64,000 nt of DNA from assembly GCF_000178955.2 (NCBI RefSeq), contig NC_016631.1:2108001-2172000 (forward strand), read 5' to 3'. This stretch comes from Granulicella mallensis MP5ACTX8. GTDB lineage: Bacteria; Acidobacteriota; Terriglobia; Terriglobales; Acidobacteriaceae. The notes below the pieces were generated by a model that did not search any database, was not told the DNA's origin, and worked only from the letters and a program-made list of their open reading frames with translations. The position numbers were made by a program, and so were the translations under genes. Positions 1 to 9,379 of the stretch are shown here, in pieces. Numbering within the stretch: the stretch's first letter is position 1; every line of letters begins with the position of its first letter.

Positions 1-987
1 CTGAATACCTCTAGTTCCTTTGCCATTATTAAACTGGGCCGTAACTTCGCAAAGGTAGAGCGTGCGCTTGTCCGGGCCGGCCTTGCCGATAGGGCCCTCT
101 TTATCGAGCGCGCAACGATGCCCAATGAGCGCATCCTGAAGCTGAGCGAGGTTGATCCACTGAACGTTGCTTACTTCTCGCTGATTCTGATTCCGGATTT
201 AAGTGGGTGCGTGAAGGATATAGCCGCGGAGGATCTGGGCCGGATCACGGTTGTAGGACTTGGGCCCGGTGCGGCTGGCTGGATCACTCCGGAGGCTCAG
301 CAGGCGCTGGACGATGCGACGGATGTTGTTGGCTATAAGACCTATCTGGATCGTGTTCCTGTAAAACCCGGTCAGCGCCGCTATGGCTCGGACAACAAGG
401 TCGAGGCAGAGCGCGCGCGTCATGCTCTCTCGCTGGCGGAGTCAGGGCGTCGAGTGTGTGTGGTTTCGTCCGGTGATCCCGGCATCTTTGCGATGGCTTC
501 GGCTGTGTTGGAGTCCGTGGAGCAGGGGCCAGAGGAATGGCGTTCGCTCGATATCCATGTCGTTCCGGGCCTGTCGGCGATGCAGGCTGCGGCTTCGAGG
601 GTCGGAGCTCCTTTAGGGCATGACTTCTGCGTTCTTTCTCTCTCCGATCGGCTGAAACCTTGGGAGGTGATTGTGAAGCGGCTGCACGCCGCTGCCTCCG
701 CGGACTTTGCGCTGGCTCTCTACAACCCTATTTCGTCCGAGCGCACATGGCAGTTGTCGGAGGCGCAGTCGATCCTCGCGCAATACAGGGCACCCGAAAC
801 GCCCGTTGTGCTTGCCCGCAGCGTTGGCAGATCGGACGAGAAGATTGTTTTCACCGATCTCGGAAGGCTCGATCCCTCATTGGTTGATATGCAAACACTG
901 GTTCTGGTTGGCTCGTCGACCACTCGCCAGTTCACTCTCGCGAACGGCAGGCAACTGATCTACACTCCGCGGAGCTATGGGGTTTAA
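1..987 (+). CDS. cobIJ: CobI-CobJ fusion (precorrin-2 C20- / precorrin-3B C17-methyltransferase), 5' partial
   Basis: The frame is open from base 1, so the gene starts outside the window. The first ~70 codons read as the C-terminus of CobI/CbiL (motif FAIIKLGRNFAKV, then VERALVRAGL and an RATMPNERI block ending YFSLILI). After a ~10-residue linker, a complete CobJ/CbiH domain starts at about base 238 (RITVVGLGPGAAGWITPEA) with the SAM-methyltransferase segments SSGDPGIFAM and VVPGLSAMQAAASRVGAPLG. CobI adds the C20 methyl to precorrin-2 and CobJ methylates C17 with ring contraction, so a fusion would join consecutive or near-consecutive SAM steps. The ATG at 118 lies inside the CobI part and is unlikely to be the true start. 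It heads the cob operon; cobL follows after 21 bp. Confidence 0.88.
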   Translation: MNTSSSFAIIKLGRNFAKVERALVRAGLADRALFIERATMPNERILKLSEVDPLNVAYFSLILIPDLSGCVKDIAAEDLGRITVVGLGPGAAGWITPEAQQALDDATDVVGYKTYLDRVPVKPGQRRYGSDNKVEAERARHALSLAESGRRVCVVSSGDPGIFAMASAVLESVEQGPEEWRSLDIHVVPGLSAMQAAASRVGAPLGHDFCVLSLSDRLKPWEVIVKRLHAAASADFALALYNPISSERTWQLSEAQSILAQYRAPETPVVLARSVGRSDEKIVFTDLGRLDPSLVDMQTLVLVGSSTTRQFTLANGRQLIYTPRSYGV

Positions 988-1008
988 TCCTATGCAGACG
1001 GAGTTGCG

Positions 1009-2232
1009 ATGACGGAGGACAAACAGCCCTGGCTGACGATCGTCGGCATCGGAGAAGATGGCTGGGACGGCCTCAACGCAGAAGCGAAGCGGGCCATCGC
1101 GTCTGCTGACATTCTGTTTGGCGGAGTTCGTCATCTGGCGCATGTGCCTGAGGGGGCTGTGTCGAGAGTTGCATGGCCGTCTCCCATGGCCTCTGCGGTG
1201 CAGGAGATCTTGACGACGCATCGAGGACAGGGAAGCGTTGTCGTCCTCGCCAGCGGCGATCCAATGCTCTATGGGGTCGGCGTGACGCTGACTCGTGACT
1301 TGTCTCCATCAGAGTTTCGCGTAATTCCTCAGGTCTCTGCGTTCTCGCTGGCTTGCGCACGAATGGGTTGGCCAGTTGCGGAGACGGTGCTTGTTTCCCT
1401 GGTAAGCCGCCCGATGGAGCAACTTCATCGGCATCTTTTTCCTGGGCAGCGGCTCGTGGTTTACTCCGAAGACGGTGCGACGCCAAAGCATGTTGCTCAG
1501 TGGCTTACGAGTGAGGGCTATGGTTCGAGCCGCCTAAATGTCTTTGAGAATCTGGGTGGTGCTGCAGAGAATCATCGTGAGTCGTTGGCAAAGGAATGGT
1601 CTACAGAGCGATGCGGTGATTTAAACCTGATTGCATTTGTCTGTGTTGCTGATGCTGGAATTAAATCCTTCTCTCCAGTTACAGGCTTGCCGGAAGAGGC
1701 TTTTGAAACCGATGGCCAACTGACGAAGCGTGAGGTTCGTGCTGCTACGCTCGCCCGGCTCGCTCCTTTGCCGGGACAGCGGCTATGGGACGTAGGCGCA
1801 GGTTCAGGGACTATTGGTATCGAATGGATGCGGGCGCATCCTTCGTGTTCCTGCATCGCCTTTGAAGCGCGACAGGATCGAGTTCACAATATTCAAATAA
1901 ATGCCCAGCGTCTGGGTGTGCCGGCTTTGAAGGTTGTTACGGGGACAGCGCCTGACAGCTTCGAGGGGTTGGCTAATCCGGATGCCATCTTTATCGGAGG
2001 CGGCCTCACTTCCGAACGCCTGTTTGAAGAGTGCTGGGAGAGACTCGCCTCCGGTGGACGATTGGTTGCGAATGCCGTAACCATCGAAAGTGAAGCACGC
2101 CTTGCAGCCCTGCATAAGACGCACGGCGGTGAATTAGTGCGAATTCTTGTTGCGCGTGCTGAACCGATCGGTGGCACTCTTGTTTGGCGACACCTGATGC
2201 CTATTACGCAGTGGGCAGTTGTGAAACCATGA
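1009..2232 (+). CDS. cobL: Precorrin-6Y C5,15-methyltransferase (decarboxylating) CobL
   Basis: The 407-aa protein has the usual two-domain CobL layout. The N-terminal CbiE-type tetrapyrrole methylase (residues ~1-205; LTIVGIGEDGWDGL, LASGDPMLYGVG) methylates C5 of precorrin-6B. The C-terminal CbiT-type Rossmann methyltransferase (~225-407; LWDVGAGSGTIGIEW glycine-rich SAM loop, DAIFIGGG) methylates C15 and decarboxylates the C12 acetate. Length fits the fused family rather than separate CbiE and CbiT. The stop overlaps the cobE start (ATGA at 2229-2232), indicating translational coupling in the operon. Confidence 0.93.
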   Translation: MTEDKQPWLTIVGIGEDGWDGLNAEAKRAIASADILFGGVRHLAHVPEGAVSRVAWPSPMASAVQEILTTHRGQGSVVVLASGDPMLYGVGVTLTRDLSPSEFRVIPQVSAFSLACARMGWPVAETVLVSLVSRPMEQLHRHLFPGQRLVVYSEDGATPKHVAQWLTSEGYGSSRLNVFENLGGAAENHRESLAKEWSTERCGDLNLIAFVCVADAGIKSFSPVTGLPEEAFETDGQLTKREVRAATLARLAPLPGQRLWDVGAGSGTIGIEWMRAHPSCSCIAFEARQDRVHNIQINAQRLGVPALKVVTGTAPDSFEGLANPDAIFIGGGLTSERLFEECWERLASGGRLVANAVTIESEARLAALHKTHGGELVRILVARAEPIGGTLVWRHLMPITQWAVVKP

Positions 2233-2594
2233 GCCAGCATGTTTCGATAGGGATTGGCTGCTCCTCTCGCGCGACGGTCGAGGATGTTCTCCAACTCGTC
2301 AAGAGTTGTGCTGTCGAGATCGCGCCTGACTCGATTGTCGCGACGCTTGATCGCCGTTCAACGATCGGAGAAGCTGTAGCAGCAAACTTAGGATTACGAC
2401 TTATGTTATTTCCCGCAGATAGACTCGCTCAGGTTCCTGGCGTCACGAATCCTTCTTCTCTGGCCTCTGCAACGGTTGGCACTTCCAGCGTTGCGGAGGC
2501 CGCAGCATTAGCCGCTCTGGGCCCGAGAGCGCGGCTCACTGTAACGCGTCAGACAGGACGCTTCTGCACCTGCGCCGTGGCGGTGATCGCATGA
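2229..2594 (+). CDS. cobE: CobE / CbiG C-terminal domain protein
   Basis: The 121-aa protein matches the small CobE/CbiG_C fold: [15 protein letters not shown] at the N-terminus, an internal [13 protein letters not shown] segment and [12 protein letters not shown] near the end. In the aerobic pathway CobE is a small accessory protein of uncertain role; in the anaerobic pathway the equivalent domain is part of CbiG. I chose the ATG at 2229 because it overlaps the cobL stop; an upstream in-frame ATG at 2184 would sit deep inside cobL. The 3' end overlaps cobM by 4 bp. Confidence 0.85.
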   Translation: MSQHVSIGIGCSSRATVEDVLQLVKSCAVEIAPDSIVATLDRRSTIGEAVAANLGLRLMLFPADRLAQVPGVTNPSSLASATVGTSSVAEAAALAALGPRARLTVTRQTGRFCTCAVAVIA

Positions 2595-3349
2595 GCGTTC
2601 ACTTTATCGGTGCCGGTCCGGGAGCGGCAGATCTACTTACTCTTCGAGGCCGTGACTTAATTCAGAAGTCCCAGGTGTGTCTCTACGCCGGCTCTCTGGT
2701 GCCGAAGGAAGTGCTTGCGCATGCTCCGGCCGGTGCTCGCATCATCGATTCTGCTGAGATGAACCTTGACGAGATTATTGCCGTAATCGCTGCGGCGCAT
2801 GAGGAAGGTCTTGATGTCGCGCGCATTCATTCGGGAGATCTCTCCATCTGGAGCACGATGGCGGAGCAGATTCGCCGCCTCACTCAGCTCGGCATTCCCT
2901 ACGATGTGACTCCCGGTGTTCCTTCCTTTGCCGCTGCCGCCGCTGCTCTGAGCCAGGAGCTGACACTACCCGAGATCGCCCAGACCCTGATCCTGACACG
3001 GACTTCGACTCGATCAACCCCCATGCCTCTTGGGGAAGATCTCACCACGCTGGGCAAGACCGGGGCAACGATGGCCATCCATCTCTCGATCATGAATCTC
3101 GAGATGGTGACCTCGCAGTTATTGCCGCTGTATGGAGCGGACTGTCCCGTCGTGGTGGTGTATCGAGCCAGTTGGCCGGACCAGGCTATTCTGCGAGGGA
3201 CGTTGTCTACGATTCAAGAGATCGTTGCTGCCTCAGGTATCAACAAGAATGCCCTGATTTTAGTCGGCAAATCTCTTGGCCAATCGGTCTTCGGTGAGAG
3301 CTATCTTTACTCCGCATCCAGAGATAGGGAACCGGAAGCAAAAGCGTAG
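2591..3349 (+). CDS. cobM: Precorrin-4 C11-methyltransferase CobM
   Basis: The 252-aa protein has the expected size and motifs of CobM/Cbi[21 protein letters not shown] at the N-terminus, [19 protein letters not shown], and [16 protein letters not shown] for the SAM-binding region. It methylates C11 of precorrin-4 using SAM. The start ATG overlaps the cobE stop (ATGA). The gene lies between cobE and cobK and is probably co-transcribed with them. Confidence 0.95.
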   Translation: MSVHFIGAGPGAADLLTLRGRDLIQKSQVCLYAGSLVPKEVLAHAPAGARIIDSAEMNLDEIIAVIAAAHEEGLDVARIHSGDLSIWSTMAEQIRRLTQLGIPYDVTPGVPSFAAAAAALSQELTLPEIAQTLILTRTSTRSTPMPLGEDLTTLGKTGATMAIHLSIMNLEMVTSQLLPLYGADCPVVVVYRASWPDQAILRGTLSTIQEIVAASGINKNALILVGKSLGQSVFGESYLYSASRDREPEAKA

Positions 3350-3368
3350 GGATTCAAGAGAGAAGGAA

Positions 3369-4178
3369 ATGCAGACGCTGCACGACATTACATCGAAGGA
3401 CGCTCCGCCACGCGTATTGATCCTCGGTGGAACCGGAGAGGGTGCGCAGCTTGCTGCCAGACTTGCAGAGAGAACAGACTTCATTGTGATCTCGTCGCTT
3501 GCCGGTCGAATCGGCGAACCTAAACTTCCCCAGGGTCTTGTCAGGGTGGGTGGTTTCGGTGGTCTTGATGCACTCGCCTCTTATCTCGTGAAGGAAGAGA
3601 TTAAAGCAGTGATTGACGCGACCCATCCTTTCGCCGCGAAGATCAGCCACAACGCCGCAATCGCGTGCAGTCGCACGGGATTACCGTTGATCGCTCTGCG
3701 TCGTCCACCCTGGGGAAAGATCGACGGAGACCTATGGCATGAGGTTGACGACTTTCAGAGTGCGGCCAGCTTTGTGGAGGCTAAGAAAGCTCGCGTATTT
3801 CTTTCTATTGGCCGCCAGGAAGTAGGTGCGTTCTCAGGGTGCAGGGATGCATGGTTTCTGATTCGCGCCATTGAGATGCCTGGTGAAGGTCTGCCGCCTC
3901 ATCACGAAGTGATCCTGCAACGTGGTCCCTTTGCGCTTGAGGATGAACTGCATTTGCTGCGCAAGTATTCCATCGATTATCTGGTTTCGAAAAATAGTGG
4001 CGGTTCGGCAACTTACACCAAGATCGAAGCTGCTCGTTTCCTTAAGATTCCGGTGGTGATGATCAACCGGCCTCTCAAGCCCTCTGTCCCGTGCGTCGGG
4101 ACAGTCGAAGAGGCTATCGATAGGCTTGAATGTCTCGTGCCTGCTGTTTCTAAATATTCGGAGGAGTGCAGAGGATGA
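3369..4178 (+). CDS. cobK: Precorrin-6A reductase CobK
   Basis: The 269-aa protein is the NADPH-dependent reductase that converts precorrin-6A to precorrin-6B. Visible motifs are RVLILGGTGEGAQLAARLAE (dinucleotide-binding start), VIDATHPFAAKISHNA and a C-terminal SKNSGGSATYTKIEAA. I chose the ATG at 3369, preceded by GAGAAGGAA, instead of the in-frame ATG at 3276, which lies inside the end of cobM and would add a basic unrelated 31-residue extension. The 3' end overlaps cobF by 4 bp. Confidence 0.93.
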   Translation: MQTLHDITSKDAPPRVLILGGTGEGAQLAARLAERTDFIVISSLAGRIGEPKLPQGLVRVGGFGGLDALASYLVKEEIKAVIDATHPFAAKISHNAAIACSRTGLPLIALRRPPWGKIDGDLWHEVDDFQSAASFVEAKKARVFLSIGRQEVGAFSGCRDAWFLIRAIEMPGEGLPPHHEVILQRGPFALEDELHLLRKYSIDYLVSKNSGGSATYTKIEAARFLKIPVVMINRPLKPSVPCVGTVEEAIDRLECLVPAVSKYSEECRG

Positions 4179-4939
4179 GAAAGCTTTACGTCATTGGCAT
4201 TGGTGCGGGTGATCCGGAACAGGTCACCATGCAGGCGATCCGAACGATGAACCTGGTCGATGTGTTTTTCTTCCTTAGCAAAGGGGACGCCAAAGACGAT
4301 CTCCTGCGTATCAGAAAAGAGATCTGCGATCGCTATATCGAACAGGGAACGTACAAGGCGATTGAAGTTACAGATCCGGAGCGTGATCCTTCGATAACAC
4401 CCTACTCTGCACGTGTTGAGGCGTGGCATCTGGAGAGGGCTCTTATTTATGAAGGGCTGATCGAACGAGAGCTGGGCGAGGAGGATTGCGGCGGCATTCT
4501 GGTATGGGGAGATCCTTCTCTCTACGACAGTACGCTGCGGGTTATTGATCAAGTTCTCAAGCGGGGCAACGTTCATTTTGACTATGAGGTGATTCCAGGA
4601 ATTACCAGCGTCCAGGCCTTGGCCGCGCGTCACAAGATCGTCTTGAACGGTATTGGGGAATCGGTGTGTGTGACGACTGGCCGTCAATTAGCGGCTACTG
4701 GTCTGCCAGACAATACTGAAAATGTAGTCGTTATGCTGGACGGTAATAACTCCTATAAGAACCTGGCGGACCCCGACCTTCATATTTATTGGGGAGCTTA
4801 TCTCGGAACCGAGAACGAGATCCTGCTCTCCGGGAAGCTTGGTGAGCTTGCCGAGACGATCGAAGCAACGCGCGCCGAAGCCAGAAAGCGTAACGGTTGG
4901 ATCATGGATATCTATCTCCTCAGAAAATCAGATTTGTGA
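4175..4939 (+). CDS. cobF: Precorrin-6A synthase (deacetylating) CobF
   Basis: The 254-aa tetrapyrrole methylase is CobF, which methylates C1 and removes the acetyl group during conversion of precorrin-5 to precorrin-6A. Motifs are KLYVIGIGAGDPEQVTMQAI, ILVWGDPSLYDSTLR and YEVIPGITSVQALAARHKI. CobF is characteristic of the oxygen-dependent route, so with cobK and cobE it marks this operon as aerobic-type. I prefer ATG 4175 because it overlaps the cobK stop and has GGAG/AGAGG upstream; ATG 4166 is also in frame. It is the last gene of the operon and converges with the next one. Confidence 0.92.
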   Translation: MRKLYVIGIGAGDPEQVTMQAIRTMNLVDVFFFLSKGDAKDDLLRIRKEICDRYIEQGTYKAIEVTDPERDPSITPYSARVEAWHLERALIYEGLIERELGEEDCGGILVWGDPSLYDSTLRVIDQVLKRGNVHFDYEVIPGITSVQALAARHKIVLNGIGESVCVTTGRQLAATGLPDNTENVVVMLDGNNSYKNLADPDLHIYWGAYLGTENEILLSGKLGELAETIEATRAEARKRNGWIMDIYLLRKSDL

Positions 4940-4975
4940 TCTTCTGAGATTGATTAAATCTCCCACCTATCCCCA

Positions 4976-5665
4976 CTACTTATCATCGATGGTGTTTGTC
5001 CAGTGGGGAGCCGTAGCTGCCAGCTTCCGTTCAGCGCCGATATTTCGTATGACGGTTAGTCCCTGTGTTCCGAGCAGGTAGGTCGTGCCGTTGCTTTCGT
5101 CCGTCTGCTGTTGCACGACGCCCTTTACGATCGCGATGGCATGCGAGGCCAAAGGCTCAATCACTTCATAGTCCTGAGGGGCAGGGGGACTTTGGGTGTT
5201 GGTTTTGTTCTCCGCTACCGGGACAATGTAGCAGGAGTTTGTCGCCGCTCCAACGGCTTTGAGGACAGGCTCTTTCGGCTTGCTCAGATCGATGATTGCC
5301 GTTCCGCGCCCATCGCGATAGCGAATCATCTCCAGCGATTGACCGGCAGGCTGCACGAAATCGAAGGCCGCGGGCGCATTAATCTCCGACAGCTTTTTGA
5401 ACTTGATTCTTCCGGGATCTGAAACATCGAAGATGGCAATCTGTCGCCCGTTGTCTTGTTCGATGTACAGATAGAGCGTAGCCGGATTCACGAGGTGAAG
5501 GTCCATTGCCAGGCCCTGTTGCTGTGCCTGCTGCGGCAACTTGTTCTCGGGCACGATGACAAGGCCCTCTGCAATTGTCTTCGCCTCGCAAAGGGCTGAT
5601 TGAGCTACCAGGACTACTCCTAAAAGAAAGCCAGCCGAACGGCCGGTAAATCCGAGAATTGACAT
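4976..5665 (-). CDS. Secreted hypothetical protein, possibly beta-propeller-like
   Basis: The 229-aa product begins with a signal peptide (hydrophobic FLLGVVLVAQSALC with a likely cleavage after CEA or AKT). The mature part has strand-rich segments such as IAIFDVSDPGRIKF and TAIIDLSKPKEPVL, which resemble LVIVD-type repeats (xxIxDVSxPxxP) of secreted beta-propellers, but only two or three units are present. No catalytic motif is visible. It is transcribed convergently to the cob operon and divergently from the MATE gene. Confidence 0.6.
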   Translation of the reverse strand: MSILGFTGRSAGFLLGVVLVAQSALCEAKTIAEGLVIVPENKLPQQAQQQGLAMDLHLVNPATLYLYIEQDNGRQIAIFDVSDPGRIKFKKLSEINAPAAFDFVQPAGQSLEMIRYRDGRGTAIIDLSKPKEPVLKAVGAATNSCYIVPVAENKTNTQSPPAPQDYEVIEPLASHAIAIVKGVVQQQTDESNGTTYLLGTQGLTVIRNIGAERKLAATAPHWTNTIDDK

Positions 5666-5885
5666 TGAGAGCTGCTCCCTGTGTCGCAGATTGTTGTTGC
5701 GATCATTAAGATGAGCTTCGGCATATTGAAGGTGCTGAATACTTTGTATGAGGTGTATGCGAAATGGGAATAGTGGATTGGCATGTTGAACTGAGGCTTA
5801 TCGAGATCTATGGGCCAGAATGAGGTTTGAGGATTCGCTGCCGACCGCGAATTGAATGTCATGACACCGCAGTATCATAACGAGC

Positions 5886-7304
5886 ATGCAATTGCAGACA
5901 ACGAGCAAACCGGAGATCTCGCCGAGTCTCTGGCAATCCATCAAAGAATCTCTACGTGGCAGCCATCAGGACTACACGACGGGTAGCCTGAACCGGTCGA
6001 TTCTTCTGCTCGCCATTCCCATGGTGCTGGAGATGGTGCTCGAATCGCTTTTTGCCGTGGTGGATGTCTTCTGGGTCAGTCGGCTGGGTGCGGATGCTAC
6101 TGCCACGGTGGGTTTGACGGAGTCGGTTCTCACTCTGGTCTTTGCTGTGGGGATGGGCCTTGGCATGTCGACCACGGCCATGGTCGCGCGTCGCATAGGC
6201 GAGAAGGATGCGGATGGTGCCGCCATCTCTGCGGTTCAGGCGATGATCCTGGGCTTCATTGCCTCCCTGGTGCTCGGTGTTCCGCTTTACTTTTTTGCGC
6301 CCCATCTGCTTGGGCTGATGGGTGCGTCGCCTGCCATTATCGCCAGTGGAGTGAACTACACGCGGATCGTGCTGGGCGGCTCCGGCATCGTGCTGATGTT
6401 GTTCCTGAACAACGCTATCTTCCGTGGCGCGGGCGATGCCGCCATTGCCATGCGTCTGCTTTGGGTCTCGAACATTCTCAACCTGATCCTCGATCCGTGT
6501 CTTATCTTCGGCCTTGGATCCTTTCCCCGGATGGGCGTTACGGGCGCAGCGCTCGCGACCTTTACCGGGCGTGGTATCGGCGTTCTTTACCAGTTCTACC
6601 GGCTGGGCAAGGGAACGGAACGGCTGCAGATCCTCTCGCGCCACATGAGATTGCAGGGCGCCGTTCTCTGGCGCCTGGTGCGTGTGTCGTTATCCGGCAT
6701 TCTTCAATTTCTTATCAGCCAGGCCAGTTGGATCGGCCTCGTTCGCATTGTGAGTATCTTCGGCGCTCCTGCCCTGGCCGGATACACCATCGGCATTCGC
6801 ATCGTCATCTTCGCGATTCTGCCCTCCTGGGGATTGAGTAACGCTGCCGCTACACTCGTGGGGCAGAACCTTGGAGCGGGCCATCCTGACCGCGCCCGCA
6901 ATGCCGTGTGGAGAACAGGCCTGTGGAACATGGTCTTTCTCGGTTCCGTGGGCATCGTCTTTATCGTCTTTGCTCCCTTTATCATCGGCCTGTTCACGAG
7001 CGACCCAGCGGTAGCGGCTGTAGCCGTTAATAGTTTGCGCATCTTCAGTTGCGGGAACATCGCCTATGCCTATGGCATGGTGCTTCTGCAGGCATTCAAC
7101 GGAGCTGGGGACACGGTCACACCTACCTACATCAATCTCTTCGGCTTCTGGATCGTCGAGATCCCTCTGGCGTGGTGGCTGGCGATGCATACCCGGATGC
7201 ACGTCAATGGAGTCTTCGTCTCCGTGGTCGTGGCGCAGTCCGTCATTGTGCTCATCAGCCTGGTGCTCTTTCGACAGGGGCGATGGGCTACGCGGCGCAT
7301 CTGA
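5886..7304 (+). CDS. MATE-family efflux transporter
   Basis: The 472-aa polytopic inner-membrane protein has about twelve hydrophobic segments in two homologous halves, as expected for a Na+- or H+-coupled multidrug and toxin extrusion transporter. Diagnostic stretches are SILLLAIPMVLEMVLESLF (TM1), FRGAGDAAIAMRLLW in the first half and FNGAGDTVTPTYINLFGFW in the second, the repeated G-A-G-D signature of MATE proteins. The ~30-residue N-terminal extension is cytosolic. No clear Shine-Dalgarno precedes the ATG. Substrate cannot be inferred. Confidence 0.92.
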   Translation: MQLQTTSKPEISPSLWQSIKESLRGSHQDYTTGSLNRSILLLAIPMVLEMVLESLFAVVDVFWVSRLGADATATVGLTESVLTLVFAVGMGLGMSTTAMVARRIGEKDADGAAISAVQAMILGFIASLVLGVPLYFFAPHLLGLMGASPAIIASGVNYTRIVLGGSGIVLMLFLNNAIFRGAGDAAIAMRLLWVSNILNLILDPCLIFGLGSFPRMGVTGAALATFTGRGIGVLYQFYRLGKGTERLQILSRHMRLQGAVLWRLVRVSLSGILQFLISQASWIGLVRIVSIFGAPALAGYTIGIRIVIFAILPSWGLSNAAATLVGQNLGAGHPDRARNAVWRTGLWNMVFLGSVGIVFIVFAPFIIGLFTSDPAVAAVAVNSLRIFSCGNIAYAYGMVLLQAFNGAGDTVTPTYINLFGFWIVEIPLAWWLAMHTRMHVNGVFVSVVVAQSVIVLISLVLFRQGRWATRRI

Positions 7305-7390
7305 AGGGGACCGGATAGGCTCCGGATTATGTGGGGCGATTTTGGTTGCTCGCTTTACAGAACCTTCATCTTAGATTTCTTCCGGCTTCC

Positions 7391-7396
7391 TATAAT
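7391..7396 (+). promoter_or_regulatory. Perfect -10 hexamer very close to the next start codon
   Basis: TATAAT at 7391-7396 lies only 10 bp upstream of the ATG at 7407, so a transcript would have a leader of a few bases at most. A convincing -35 is not visible. The spacing suggests leaderless or near-leaderless expression of the P-loop gene; it could also be chance. Confidence 0.35.
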
Positions 7397-7406
7397 CGGA
7401 AGACTC

Positions 7407-8087
7407 ATGAACGCTCCAATCGTATTTGTCAGCGGAAGCAAAGGCGGCGTCGGTAAATCCATCACCTCGATGGCAGTGCTCGACTACTTCACCACGCAGC
7501 ATACATTTCTGAAGCTGATTGAGTCGGACAAGAGCAATCCTGACGTATGGAGCTCTTACGGCAGCACCGTCGAGAGCGAAGGTGTGGACTTGGACGACGT
7601 TGAAGGCTGGATCCAGCTCGTAAACATCTGCGACGCACAGCCCTTCAAGGCGATTGTGGTCAATACGCCCGCGCGCAACAATATGGGCGTTCGTGCCCAT
7701 GGAGCGATCCTGCGCGACTCCCTGAAGGAGTTGGGACGTCCCCTCGTGACGCTGTGGGTGATCAATCGGCAACGCGACAGCCTGGAGTTGCTGAAAGAGT
7801 ATATGGAGCTGATGCCGGATGGGGTGACCCATGTCGTCAAGAATGGATACTTCGGAGAAGAGCGGAAGTTCGAGCTCTACGAGAAGAGCCCCGTTCATGA
7901 GAGCATCCAGCAGCAGAACGGCAAGAGCCTCTTCCTGCCGGACCTGGCGGATAGAGTCACGGACGAGCTTTACAGCAAAAGAATCACCCTGGCGGAAGCG
8001 GCCCAGCAGTTGAAGGTCGGCGACAGGGCAGAGCTGCAGCGATGGAGAACAGCGGTTGCAGAGATGCTGACCTCCATCGGGCTTTGA
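7407..8087 (+). CDS. ParA/TraL-like P-loop NTPase
   Basis: The 226-aa protein starts with a deviant Walker A motif (VFVSGSKGGVGKSITSMAVL), followed by LIESDKSNPDVW, as in MinD/ParA-type ATPases and especially the TraL-like proteins of mobilizable plasmids. There is no ParB partner, relaxase or centromere-like repeat nearby, so a partition role is not supported; it may be an orphan from a former mobile element. The ATG at 7407 sits directly before the P-loop sequence; an upstream in-frame ATG at 7329 would add a region overlapping the putative -10 box. Confidence 0.7.
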   Translation: MNAPIVFVSGSKGGVGKSITSMAVLDYFTTQHTFLKLIESDKSNPDVWSSYGSTVESEGVDLDDVEGWIQLVNICDAQPFKAIVVNTPARNNMGVRAHGAILRDSLKELGRPLVTLWVINRQRDSLELLKEYMELMPDGVTHVVKNGYFGEERKFELYEKSPVHESIQQQNGKSLFLPDLADRVTDELYSKRITLAEAAQQLKVGDRAELQRWRTAVAEMLTSIGL

Positions 8088-8229
8088 TTCCCATAGACGA
8101 TAGCAGTCTTCTGGAAGACTGGCGGTCCCGGTTTTATCTCACGTCATAAGGGGTTCCCAGCAGTGTATTCGATACCGTAAAGTAAACCTTTTGCCGAGAA
8201 TACCGGTCTATCAGGTTAACGAGGTCGCG

Positions 8230-8793
8230 ATGAAACTGCGTTTATCCTCTCTTCTTTTACTGGCTGCGCTTTGCGCAAGGGGCCATGCCCAGCAGCCGCA
8301 AGGGGCGGTTGAAGCCCTGCGTAGCCTGTGTTCGCAACCGGCGAATCATACCGCGTTTACCTTCGATCACAACATGCTCCAGGTGGCAGAGGGCTATATC
8401 GACGATGGCTCAGAGGGGAAACGCGCCTTCGCCGCGCTGAACAGTATTACGGTGGAGAACTTTCACTACCACGAGCCGGCGTTCTACCTCCCCGAAAGCA
8501 TGTCCGCGCTAGTAGCGGTTTATAACGCTGCGGGTTGGAAGCACCTGGTCAACCAGAATGCGCCACCGCGCGAGTCTGCTTCGCCTCATGCGCCGATCAC
8601 CGATCTGTGGCTGCACTTTCGCAGCGGCGAGATCGACGATGTGACCGTGCTGGTGCGGGGACAACGCGAGATGAACCTGATTGAAGTTTCAGGTGCGCTG
8701 CGGCCGCTCGATCTCGTGCACTTGAGCGGGCACTTTGGCATTCCGAAGATCGATCCGAATGCTGTGATGGTGCCTGCGCCTCCAGGGAAGTAG
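8230..8793 (+). CDS. Secreted DUF4252-like hypothetical protein
   Basis: The 187-aa product has a clear signal peptide (LRLSSLLLLAALCARGHAQ, cleavage after AHA/GHA). The mature domain contains VAEGYIDDGSEGKRAFAAL and DDVTVLVRGQREMNLIEVSG, an arrangement reminiscent of DUF4252 proteins seen in Bacteroidota and Acidobacteria. I recognised this by pattern only. GAGG nine bases before the ATG supports the start; an upstream ATG at 8191 would lack a proper signal sequence. Function unknown. Confidence 0.6.
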   Translation: MKLRLSSLLLLAALCARGHAQQPQGAVEALRSLCSQPANHTAFTFDHNMLQVAEGYIDDGSEGKRAFAALNSITVENFHYHEPAFYLPESMSALVAVYNAAGWKHLVNQNAPPRESASPHAPITDLWLHFRSGEIDDVTVLVRGQREMNLIEVSGALRPLDLVHLSGHFGIPKIDPNAVMVPAPPGK

Positions 8794-9379
8794 TTTTATT
8801 GTCCGTGCCCTGTCGTTCCTCGCTTCGAGGCGTTTTAATAATCCCACGAGCTCATGCGCTTGGAGTCACGATCTAATTCAGTTTTCTAAAGCTAAATAGG
8901 CCAGTCCGTCATGGGCTGGCCTTTTGCTGTGTTCGGAATCACAGAACGTATCCAAATAGAAGTTTGCGTGATTCGCCTGGGATGATGAATAAGCGAATCG
9001 TAGACGCCTGTCTGTTGCAATTGGCGAGTTGCGGTCGCTATATCGTTTCCACGATTTCGCCTTGACAAGGCGAGCAGAGCACTCTACCGTTCCCACATCG
9101 GAATTTCGTTAAGGATTCGCGATAACTACTCCCACACAACAGAGGTGTTTCCGTGTCTTTCTTCGCGATATCAGGACATGCGTATCAACCGCCAAGTCCC
9201 CATCTAAACATCCATCCTCGATAACAAATACATCACTCAAGCCAATAGACCCACTTGGCGGACGGCTCAATTGGACCAGCCTGTGTCTTGATCTGTAGAG
9301 GTAAAGACGAGGCACTATTCATAACGAATAACTGAGGTTAGGGGAGACCCCAGCCATACCTTATTAGAGAAAGCGATCA
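8794..9379 (+). other. Gene-free stretch at the left edge of the accessory flank
   Basis: I see no convincing gene in these 586 bp. The one structured item is the terminator-like hairpin at 8899-8925, near-identical to copies at 10,410 and 48,055, the latter inside the prophage. The rest has short frames without ribosome sites or recognisable products. This stretch probably marks the left limit of recognisable element-derived DNA. Confidence 0.5.
8899..8925 (+). terminator. Repeated GGCCAG/CTGGCC hairpin terminator, copy 1
   Basis: GGCCAG (8899-8904) pairs with CTGGCC (8916-8921), followed by TTTT. The surrounding sequence is shared with 10,410-10,436 and 48,055-48,081, so it is a dispersed element and not merely the end of the preceding gene. 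Confidence 0.65.

Noticed and set aside
7407-8087. Plasmid-type partition locus
   Set aside because: There is a ParA/TraL-like ATPase but no ParB, no centromere-like repeats and no replication gene nearby.
9109-9315. Minus-strand 68-codon frame in the left flank
   Set aside because: No ribosome site, no recognisable motif and unlikely composition.
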